Source: UQRS01 sp964481575
GTDB lineage: Bacteria > Bacillota > Clostridia > Oscillospirales > Acutalibacteraceae
Direction: 5' to 3'
DNA: 64,000 bases
Assembly: GCA_964481575.1 (NCBI GenBank)
Contig: CAYZTR010000007.1
Location: forward strand, 4,113-68,112
In this document: one piece after another, positions 53,531 to 61,060 of the stretch
Position numbering within the stretch: the first letter of the stretch is position 1
Layout: each line of letters opens with the position of its first letter
Position numbers and translations under genes: made by a program
Notes under the pieces: model-generated
What the model was told of the DNA's origin: nothing
The model's database searches: none
The model's input: the letters and a program-made list of their open reading frames with translations, nothing else

Positions 53531-54832
53531 TTACGCCTTGACGTAGTCGTTTACGTCATCCAGGCAATCCAGAATGAAGTAAGCCAGCAGGGAGTTGGCC
53601 CAAGCGAACCATTCCCGCGTATAAACGGTGGGATCATTGGCATCAAAGCCCTCGTGCATCACTTCGGTGCCGCCATCACAAGCCATAATCGTATTCAGGA
53701 CCTTTGCTTTTTCGGCCGCATCATCGGTGGTCAGCGCCTGCATCACCAGGGCGATGTGCCAGATGTAACCGGCGGGGGTATGGGGGCTGCCAATCCCCTT
53801 GGCAAAGGAGCCTTCATAATAATAAGGATTCTTTTTGGAAAGGATCATCCGCCGGGTATTCAGGTAGATCGGATCCTTCTGGTCACAATACCCCAGATAG
53901 GGCAGCGACAGCAGGCTGGGCACATTGGCGTCATCCATAAAGACAGCGTTACCCTTTCCGTCCACCTCATAGGCGTATACCTTTCCAAATTCGGGATCAT
54001 CAAAAACGGCGAACTGCTGAATGCCGGCATCGATCTCTTTCGCCAGCCGCTTGGCCTGGGCGGCCAGCGCTTCATCATGATACACCTGGGTGTAAATCTC
54101 TTGCAGATAGCCCAGAATCACAACGGCAAACATTTCAGAAGGTACCAGATAGCCGTAAACACAGGCATCGTCACTGGGACGGAAACCAGACCAGGTCATA
54201 CCGGTGTAGGCTACTTCCGCGCCCTTCCCCTCCCGAACCAAAGTATCGGTGGCAGGACAGTGGAACCGCTCAAAATAGTAGGGAGACTTTTCCTCATGGT
54301 GCTGCTCCGTCTCGAACAAATCCATAATAATCTTGGTGCTTTCCCTGTATTGCTCATTGAAAATGGAGGGATCGCCGGTTTTTTCATAGTATTTATAGGA
54401 AATCCAGACCGGATAGCACAGCGAGTCAATCTCGTACTTGCGTTCCCAGATCCAGCCCTTATTTTCATTGTAATTGGTACGATCGTCTACATGATCGCCG
54501 CCAACATCACCAAATTCATTGAAGGCGTTGGCATAAGGATCCAAAGCAATGTAGAACATTTGCTTCTGAATCAGGCCCTGGATCATTTCCTTGATGCCGG
54601 GGCAGTCACACATCCGGAGATAGTGCATCACCTGGGCGCTGGAGTCCCGCAGCCACATGGCAGGAATATCGCCGGTGAAAACATAAGTGGAACCATCCTC
54701 ATGATACTTCGTGGTAGTTTCCAGAGTGCTGTAATAGCATTTTTTGAACATATTGCGCAGCTTTTGATTGTTAATCTTGGCTGCAATTTCATCTACGCGC
54801 TTGTGAACTTCAGTATAGGTTACGGAACTCAT
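53531..54832 (-). CDS. GH125 exo-alpha-1,6-mannosidase
   Basis: The 433-residue protein has no signal peptide and matches the GH125 family (formerly DUF1237). Matching segments are GDIPAMWLRDSSAQVMHYL (53-71), NENKGWIWERKYEIDSLCYP (122-141), GMTWSGFRPSDDA (211-223) and TREWFAWANS (405-414). The Asp of the SDD motif (221/222) and Glu407 are the likely acid and base of this inverting enzyme. It removes single mannose units from the non-reducing end of alpha-1,6-mannooligosaccharides, completing what the GH76 enzymes begin. ATG 54832 follows GGAGGA. Two strong hairpins precede it, so it may be the first gene of a sub-transcript. Confidence 0.95.
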   Translation of the reverse strand: MSSVTYTEVHKRVDEIAAKINNQKLRNMFKKCYYSTLETTTKYHEDGSTYVFTGDIPAMWLRDSSAQVMHYLRMCDCPGIKEMIQGLIQKQMFYIALDPYANAFNEFGDVGGDHVDDRTNYNENKGWIWERKYEIDSLCYPVWISYKYYEKTGDPSIFNEQYRESTKIIMDLFETEQHHEEKSPYYFERFHCPATDTLVREGKGAEVAYTGMTWSGFRPSDDACVYGYLVPSEMFAVVILGYLQEIYTQVYHDEALAAQAKRLAKEIDAGIQQFAVFDDPEFGKVYAYEVDGKGNAVFMDDANVPSLLSLPYLGYCDQKDPIYLNTRRMILSKKNPYYYEGSFAKGIGSPHTPAGYIWHIALVMQALTTDDAAEKAKVLNTIMACDGGTEVMHEGFDANDPTVYTREWFAWANSLLAYFILDCLDDVNDYVKA

Positions 54833-54904
54833 GAATCAATCCTCCACAGGATTTGCAATTTAATGGAGAGAAAACTCTCCAAGTGAACAAAGGAAAAAAG
54901 GGGT

Positions 54905-54969
54905 GCCGTGCCGGCCGACCGAATCACAACCGGCACGGCCTCCTTCCGGCTGGCTTACAGCCGGAAGGA
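54905..54969 (-). terminator. Two tandem hairpins, likely terminator
   Basis: TCCTTCCGGCTG with its complement (54941-54969) is followed on the minus strand by GCCGTGCCGG with its complement (54905-54939), then CACCCCTTTTTT. This is a strong terminator after the anchored protein gene. Any transcription of the GH125 gene from the 60.5-kb promoter must pass it. Confidence 0.8.
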
Positions 54970-54986
54970 TCCAATCTTATCAGAAA

Positions 54987-56270
54987 TTATTCTGCCGTCT
55001 CCTCAGCAGGAGCTTCTTCAGCAGCCTCTTCGGCGGGAACTTCCTCGGCGGGGGCCTCTTCCGCACCGGCTTCTGCAGCCTCAGCGCCAGCTGCCAATGC
55101 AGCGGCCTTCTTTTTCTTGGAAGAAACTACAACCAAGATGATAATCACAGCAATAATCACCACAACTGCAGCAATGATGCCAATCAGGATTGGCATGGCC
55201 TGATCCAGAGGCATACCAAACAGATAGGTGGTAGTGGTAGCAGCAGTGCCGGCAACCCTGGAGGTAACGGTGGAAGTAGTAGCTTCCGCAGTCGGATCGC
55301 CGCCTTCGGCCTCGGAAGCGGTATCGGCCTCAGTAGCATCACCTTCTGCGCCATCTTCGCCTTCCACGGTGGTGACAACCGTGTCACCACCACCGTCTTC
55401 TTCTTCATCATAGTTATGAATCGTGGTATCCTCCACGCCCATGGTGAAGACAACATCCTCAGGAATGATAACTTCATCCGCGTTAATCAGGGAAGGACCA
55501 TCAGAGCTCTTTATGGGAGTGTTTGCCGCAACTTCGGGATTGTCAGCAACGCCATTATAAGCGGGAGCAGAATAGCCGGTCTCATAGAAGAAGAAGCCGC
55601 TGTAATAGCTGCGGCCATCGGCCAGAATGGCAAACCCTTCATCAAAGTTCTGCACCAGGTAATAACCGGTGTCTGCAGGATATTCCTCAACAAATTGGGC
55701 GCCAGCCGCAGAAGAAGCCGTGTTGGTGTCCACCCAGAACTGGTTGGAGGTAGGCATACCCCACATGGAGTTGGTACCGCCGGCTGCGGCATACAGCTGG
55801 CCGATATCATCACGAATGGTGTAAGCCTCGCCCTTCTTCAAAGAAGCGGTGGTCACCAGGATGCAGCACCAACCGGAACCCTGGGAGAAAGCCTCAGGAC
55901 AGCTGGAACCGCCGCCGGAGAAGTCCTGGTTCATGCAGGAGTAGGGGCCGAACACACGGGTACCGGCGCCAACGTCGCCTTCGTGGGCGGAACCGGCCCA
56001 CTGGTGAACCAACTCGCCGGTTGCATTACCGTAATCAAAATAGATGCTGGCGTTCTGGAAGTTTCTGGTGGCAATGGATCTGTTATACTCTGCACGGATT
56101 GCCTTGGAAATGGCAGTCAGATCACCCTCGGAGAAGCCGGGAGCAATCACAAATTCGCCCGCATAAGAACCAACCTTCGTGGGATCCGTGATGTTGGCGC
56201 TGGCCGTCATGCTGGCGACCAGGCTGAAAATTAAGATGAATGCAACAAGAAAACTGCATACACGTTTCAT
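54987..56270 (-). CDS. Membrane-anchored surface protein with LGFP-like repeat
   Basis: The 427-residue protein has a signal peptide (1-25), a Cys-containing extracellular domain (about 30-240), an acidic Asp/Glu/Thr linker (285-340), a membrane segment (359-383), a KKKK stop and an Ala/Glu-rich cytoplasmic tail. The extracellular domain contains KGEAYTIRDD, then WGMPTSNQFW and QNFDEGFAI (146-213). This is the pattern of LGFP-like wall- or sugar-binding repeats, also seen in the adjacent 1295-residue protein. I infer a surface glycan-binding or docking role. Function is otherwise unknown. ATG 56270 follows a GGAGG site. Confidence 0.75.
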   Translation of the reverse strand: MKRVCSFLVAFILIFSLVASMTASANITDPTKVGSYAGEFVIAPGFSEGDLTAISKAIRAEYNRSIATRNFQNASIYFDYGNATGELVHQWAGSAHEGDVGAGTRVFGPYSCMNQDFSGGGSSCPEAFSQGSGWCCILVTTASLKKGEAYTIRDDIGQLYAAAGGTNSMWGMPTSNQFWVDTNTASSAAGAQFVEEYPADTGYYLVQNFDEGFAILADGRSYYSGFFFYETGYSAPAYNGVADNPEVAANTPIKSSDGPSLINADEVIIPEDVVFTMGVEDTTIHNYDEEEDGGGDTVVTTVEGEDGAEGDATEADTASEAEGGDPTAEATTSTVTSRVAGTAATTTTYLFGMPLDQAMPILIGIIAAVVVIIAVIIILVVVSSKKKKAAALAAGAEAAEAGAEEAPAEEVPAEEAAEEAPAEETAE

Positions 56271-56344
56271 TTTTTTTCCTCCTAAATTGAAAATTCACAT
56301 TTCTATCTTAATAGAGCTGTTCGTCCCCTATTAAAACCATGGTG

Positions 56345-56375
56345 TGCACTGCACGGCAGCACACCGTGCAGTGCA
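56345..56375 (-). terminator. Hairpin between the two LGFP-like genes
   Basis: TGCACTGCACGG pairs with CCGTGCAGTGCA around a 7-base loop, just after the stop of the 1295-residue protein gene. A TTTT lies a few bases on. Confidence 0.6.
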
Positions 56376-56391
56376 AAAGCAGACGTCGGAA

Positions 56392-59300
56392 TTATTCGCA
56401 AGTCCAATCGGCAGAAAGCCACTTGGAGGCATTCTCCAAATACAGGTTCTTCCAATCGGCCACAGGATCATAGACACCGTCCACAACATGGATCGAAACC
56501 CAATTTTCCTCAGACTTGATATTATCCTTGTAGAAGCCCCAGTACTTAGGCCAGTTGGCCGAAGTCATACCGGGATACAGCTGCTCGTTGGGATCTTCAT
56601 CATAAACCGGCACGCCGTCAACCTCACCGACAACCAGACGGTTGTAGTCATCATAATAAGGCTCAAATACCGGCTCCGGCTCGACATTCCAGAATCCCCA
56701 TTCCAAGTTGAGGGTGGAATTATCAAACAGCGCTTCTTCCTCCTGGAAGATATAAACCGTATACGCTCTGGTGCCGCCGTCCGCCGCGGTAACAACCACA
56801 CGGCCGCTTCCGTATTCTTCCAGCGCACAATCCAGCACAGGATAGGTACCATCCTCCGCCTTTTCCGGTGTGGTAATCTCGGCTTCCTCACTGGTGCAAA
56901 GGAAGTCCTGGAACTGAATGGCAGTGATATCTACCTTGGCGTCCGCCGGATAGTTCACGTAAATGGCATTACTGGTGAACTTATTAAAGGACGCGGCATA
57001 AGCATCCCGGGCAATCTCCAACTCTTCCTGCTTTTCAATTTCGCTACCGGCCTGGGCAAGGGAGATCTGCAGGTTATAATCGGATATCGTAGCATCGTAT
57101 TCTTCCTTCAGGGAAGGATCATACAGCTCGTCGTCATAAACAACCTTCACTTCGGGGGCGGCAGAACCACCAGCCTGATCCAGAATCACGTCATCCAGGG
57201 TAGAATCGGAGGCATACCGGGAGGTGGGATAATAGGTAATGGTGGAGGTGTTGCCGGCTTCCAGATCGGCCACAGGAGCAGCGAAGTAACAAGCCTTGTT
57301 GGAAACCTGAGTCACATAATTTTTCACATCAGCGAAGTCCGCAATCTCCGGATTTTCAGCATTCACAGAGCCATTTACCACCGCGGTGCTACCATCCGAA
57401 TACTCCACAACAGAAGTAATGGTGGTTTCCAAAAACTCCATAATAAGATCGTTGTTCTCATCAATATAGTACTTCGTGGGGGTACCGTAGGTGGTGTTGT
57501 AGTTCACGTCAAAGCCGCTTAAATTCAACGCCTGATAGGTACCCTTGGGCAGATTCTCATACATGGTCTTGGTAATGCCGAACAAAGCCAGGCCGGAATT
57601 CTGATCCACGCCCATGCTGTTGGCGCCCTTGATGATGATGGTCTTGTCAGAGGAGCTACGGTTGGTGGTCCGCAGTTCACCGGAACCACTGAACACCTGA
57701 TACAGCACATAGTTGGGCTGTGCGCCGGTGAAATAGCTGGTGATCTTATTACCCTTGCTGTCTGCAGTGGTAACACTGTAGTAGCAATCCTCGTAGGTGC
57801 CCAGATACTGGGACTGCAGGTTGCCGTCCAGCGCAATACCGGGGTTATAGCCCAGCTGGTTGGCATACTCATAGGCATACCGCATGCCAGTGGTAACGCC
57901 GGTATACAAGGTTGCATTCAGGTTATCGTAATAAATCGTACCCTGCAGGGCATTAATGGCGGCGGTGTAGAAGGTACCGATACCGTTCATGGTCATGCCG
58001 CTGCTGTTGCCGTACGCCTTGGTAAACTGCTGATAGGTCTTTCCGTCCATGGTGATTTCATCCATGGCCGGAGCGCCAGCCTTGTTGAACAGGTACGGGG
58101 TATAGTTTCCGTCCTCATCGGTGGCGCCGCCCTGCCAGCGGCTCAGCATTTCATTCTTAACAGTATAAGCAAGGCCCTTGGGCACATCCATACAAATCAT
58201 GGCAGTGTGATTCCACAAGGAGGAAGTATTGCCGTAACCATTGTCGAAGAACTGCCGGTTCAGCACACCGTCCCAACCGGAGAAAGCGGTATCGCTGTCG
58301 GTAGGAATGGAACCGGGATCAAAGCCCAAAACTGTTCTCTGGTAGTTATACTCATCCAAAACGGCCTGCTTGGCCAAAGCCTGCACCTTGGTGCCGCCGA
58401 AGCCGCCCATTACATCCGAGAAACTCATGTTCAGATCATCCACTGCCGGGAAGGTCTTTTCCGTACTGATACTGACCTTAACGGTGTAGTTTTGAGTCTC
58501 GCCGTTTTCAGAGGTAACCGTATATGTTTGATTAGACTGGCTGCGCTTAATGGAGGGATCAGGAGAAACAGTTGCATATTCAGGGAGGGTGAAGGCAATG
58601 GGAACCAAAGAGGTTGCACTGTTTCCATAATTATAAGTAAAGGTGATGGTTGTTCCGGTAATGGTTCCGGCCAGATCCTCTCCGGCAACCTGATACTTCA
58701 GGGAACCTTCAGGAATCACTACCGCCTGAACGGCAGTATCCTTACTCTTGTTCCGAACCTGCACCTTGTATTCGCTCTTGGCACTGCCAGCGGTAACGGT
58801 ATAGGTCACCGGGCTGGTCCAGGAAGCAGACAGATCAGTAGCACCGGCAGGGCTGACGGAAGCCGAGCTGCCCTGGGTCGTTACGGTGGGAGCAGCCGTC
58901 TTCAAATCGAAGTCGCCGCCGACCACTGCGGTGATGGTCTTAGTGGCATAATCAATATCTGCAGAAACACCGTCGATCACAAAGCTCAGAATGGAGGAAT
59001 CATCCAGTTCCAATACCGTAACGGTATAGCTGGCGGTATCGCCGGAAGCAGCCGTAACCTTCAAAGTAACAGCATTGCTGTAGTCCTTGGAAGACAAGGT
59101 GTAAGAAGCGCCGCTGTCCTCCAGAACAACCGTGTCGGTCAAGCCGGACAGGCTGGTGCCGGTGCTGACAAAAGCGGTGATGGTGCTGGCCTCGTTATCC
59201 ACAACGGCAGGACGAATCTCACCCGACAGGGAAAAAGACGCAACCTTGGTATTGTTGGTCTTAAATCCGCTGACAGACAGCACACCGTTTTCAAACAGCT

Positions 59301-60279
59301 GCTTGCCACCTGCTGCATCTGCCACAGGTGCACCGGTAATAGCAAAGCACTCGTCCACTGTAGCAGCCAGACCCTCAAAGGTACGGGCCAGATCGCCAGC
59401 AATCACATAAGCGCCGGTCAGCTTGCCATCCTCCAGGTCAGCCGTCTTGGCGGCCACATAAGTGAAACCATCCGTGAAGGTCTTATCCGTACGGCTGTAA
59501 GTAGTGCTGGAACCGGCAAACTTCTGATATGTAATGTAGTTGTCAGCAGTGGCAACTGTATAGCTCACCGGAATACCGACGGAGAAGTTACCGTAACTGC
59601 CCATATCATCCTGGGTCAGCTTATTATTCTGGTTATAGTTGGCAACCGCATACCGGAACTTGTTGTTGGTCACGTCCGAACCGCCAGAGCTCTTGGCACC
59701 GGGGAAGTTCTTGGTGGAGGTTACCTGACCGGCAGAATTCTTGGTGGCATAAGAGTTGAAGTACAACTGATAGGTGGCTGCGGGGCCGCCCAGATAGAAC
59801 TCATTGCTCAGGGCAGGATCGCCGCCGTTGCTGTCATAGTTGGCAGCCAGCACACCCTTAACACTGAAGGCCATGCCGGGGAAAGGAGCAATGACAGCAC
59901 TCCAATAGCGCCCCTCCATGCCCCAGGGGTTACCGACATTATCCGTTAAAGAAGCGTCGTGGTTATCCGGCTCAATGACGATCATGCCATTGCCCCAGCC
60001 GGACATTGCCCAGGATGTCTCCCCGTTATCGGAAGTACCCATGCGGAAACCCAGGGTATCGTTCTGATAAACCAGTTCCTCTGCCATGGCGGTACGGGTA
60101 GCTTCCTTTTCTTCGTCCGTCACGACACCGTTGGCGAACCACGGATAGCTGGCATTCACAGTGCCTGGCCAACCCGTGACTTTTGCTTCATAGCCTTGGG
60201 CCGTCAACATGGAAAAGCTAGCCATGATGAGGGTCAGCACAAGGACTAACGCAAAAATGCGCTTCAGGTTCTTGCTCAT
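56392..60279 (-). CDS. Giant secreted protein with LGFP-like and Ig-like repeats
   Basis: The 1295-residue protein has a signal peptide (1-28). LGFP-like units follow at about 134-175 (PGMAFSVK then GGPAATYQ), 235-259, 302-336 (GAPVADAAGGKQLFENGV), 701-755 (KGLAYTVK then AGAPAMDE) and 852-865. Between them are three Ig-like/DUF5018-type domains (about 340-425, 428-508, 515-605; for example ATKTITAVVGGDFDL). No membrane anchor or sorting signal is visible at the C-terminus, which ends in an aromatic segment. It is the first gene after the consensus promoter, so it is likely made in quantity. A mannan-binding or surface-layer role is inferred from context only. ATG 60279 is 9 bases after GGAGG. 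Confidence 0.78.
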   Translation of the reverse strand: MSKNLKRIFALVLVLTLIMASFSMLTAQGYEAKVTGWPGTVNASYPWFANGVVTDEEKEATRTAMAEELVYQNDTLGFRMGTSDNGETSWAMSGWGNGMIVIEPDNHDASLTDNVGNPWGMEGRYWSAVIAPFPGMAFSVKGVLAANYDSNGGDPALSNEFYLGGPAATYQLYFNSYATKNSAGQVTSTKNFPGAKSSGGSDVTNNKFRYAVANYNQNNKLTQDDMGSYGNFSVGIPVSYTVATADNYITYQKFAGSSTTYSRTDKTFTDGFTYVAAKTADLEDGKLTGAYVIAGDLARTFEGLAATVDECFAITGAPVADAAGGKQLFENGVLSVSGFKTNNTKVASFSLSGEIRPAVVDNEASTITAFVSTGTSLSGLTDTVVLEDSGASYTLSSKDYSNAVTLKVTAASGDTASYTVTVLELDDSSILSFVIDGVSADIDYATKTITAVVGGDFDLKTAAPTVTTQGSSASVSPAGATDLSASWTSPVTYTVTAGSAKSEYKVQVRNKSKDTAVQAVVIPEGSLKYQVAGEDLAGTITGTTITFTYNYGNSATSLVPIAFTLPEYATVSPDPSIKRSQSNQTYTVTSENGETQNYTVKVSISTEKTFPAVDDLNMSFSDVMGGFGGTKVQALAKQAVLDEYNYQRTVLGFDPGSIPTDSDTAFSGWDGVLNRQFFDNGYGNTSSLWNHTAMICMDVPKGLAYTVKNEMLSRWQGGATDEDGNYTPYLFNKAGAPAMDEITMDGKTYQQFTKAYGNSSGMTMNGIGTFYTAAINALQGTIYYDNLNATLYTGVTTGMRYAYEYANQLGYNPGIALDGNLQSQYLGTYEDCYYSVTTADSKGNKITSYFTGAQPNYVLYQVFSGSGELRTTNRSSSDKTIIIKGANSMGVDQNSGLALFGITKTMYENLPKGTYQALNLSGFDVNYNTTYGTPTKYYIDENNDLIMEFLETTITSVVEYSDGSTAVVNGSVNAENPEIADFADVKNYVTQVSNKACYFAAPVADLEAGNTSTITYYPTSRYASDSTLDDVILDQAGGSAAPEVKVVYDDELYDPSLKEEYDATISDYNLQISLAQAGSEIEKQEELEIARDAYAASFNKFTSNAIYVNYPADAKVDITAIQFQDFLCTSEEAEITTPEKAEDGTYPVLDCALEEYGSGRVVVTAADGGTRAYTVYIFQEEEALFDNSTLNLEWGFWNVEPEPVFEPYYDDYNRLVVGEVDGVPVYDEDPNEQLYPGMTSANWPKYWGFYKDNIKSEENWVSIHVVDGVYDPVADWKNLYLENASKWLSADWTCE

Positions 60280-60370
60280 AATTTTGTTCCTCCAGTCTAA
60301 ATTTTATATGAGACAAACATATATAAAGCGTAGAAAAAGAAATCTTCCCCCGCCTTATAACTACATCTAG

Positions 60371-60392
60371 TATGCCGCCGGTATACCGCCGG
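60371..60392 (-). repeat. Direct repeat in the leader of the mannan operon
   Basis: On the minus strand CCGGCGGTATA is followed at once by CCGGCGGCATA, about 115-135 bases downstream of the -10 box. It could be a regulator site; the core GGTATACC is also a short palindrome. Confidence 0.4.
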
Positions 60393-60506
60393 AACTTTTG
60401 TACAGAATACCCAACATAATTTCAAATATATTTCGCTTTCCCCGAAAAAATACGGGAATCCGAGGCAAAATAGGCAGAAACGCCCATTGAGAGAATTGTA
60501 CAATAA

Positions 60507-60535
60507 ATTATACTCGCTAAACCATCTTTTGTCAA
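60507..60535 (-). promoter_or_regulatory. Consensus promoter of the mannan locus
   Basis: TTGACA and TATAAT with a 17-base spacer on the minus strand, a perfect sigma-A match. The start codon of the first gene is about 225 bases downstream. Confidence 0.8.
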
Positions 60536-60928
60536 TATACACATATTCCTCCATATTCCTCGACAGAACTCGACTAGCAGAGTTTTTTCCTTTTTTATTA
60601 TATACGATTTTAATAAAAAATCAATACCTAATAAAAAATATTTTATAGATTATATACCGCTTTTTGGGTATTTTTCCAAAATTTGCTTTATTTTTCGAAT
60701 GACAAAAAAAGTTTACAAAACTGAAATATTTTCTGTATTGCACGAAATCCTTGATTTCCATTGTGCATTTTATACAAAAAGGTAATTATGTAACCCGGAT
60801 TGAACCCAAAATATAGTGTTTTTTATGCGCTCAGACCACAACGCCGAAGGATTTTTCCACAATTTACCTTGGAAAACTTCCCGGGTTTTCCACATGGAAG
60901 CCGGCAAATTTTGGACGAACAGAGCAAA
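60536..60928. other. AT-rich region upstream of the mannan promoter
   Basis: About 390 bases, very AT-rich between 60580 and 60740 with A and T runs that may bend the DNA or bind a regulator. I see no gene, RNA or clear operator. Confidence 0.5.
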
Positions 60929-60967
60929 AAATCCCCGTCATCCGGGTTTGCTGGATGACGGGGATTT
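60929..60967 (-). terminator. Terminator after the PFOR gene
   Basis: AAATCCCCGTCATCC pairs with GGATGACGGGGATTT; six T residues follow on the minus strand. Confidence 0.85.
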
Positions 60968-61060
60968 CATAAAGCTGAAAATCGGATGAGTTGCCGTTGC
61001 AATAAACGGAACAGCGGAACGGTTAAAATCAGATCAACTGGAGATCAGATACCACCGAAC

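Noticed and set aside
60297..60554. Minus-strand open frame of 85 codons upstream of the 1295-residue protein gene
   Set aside because: It spans the consensus promoter and leader and has no ribosome binding site.
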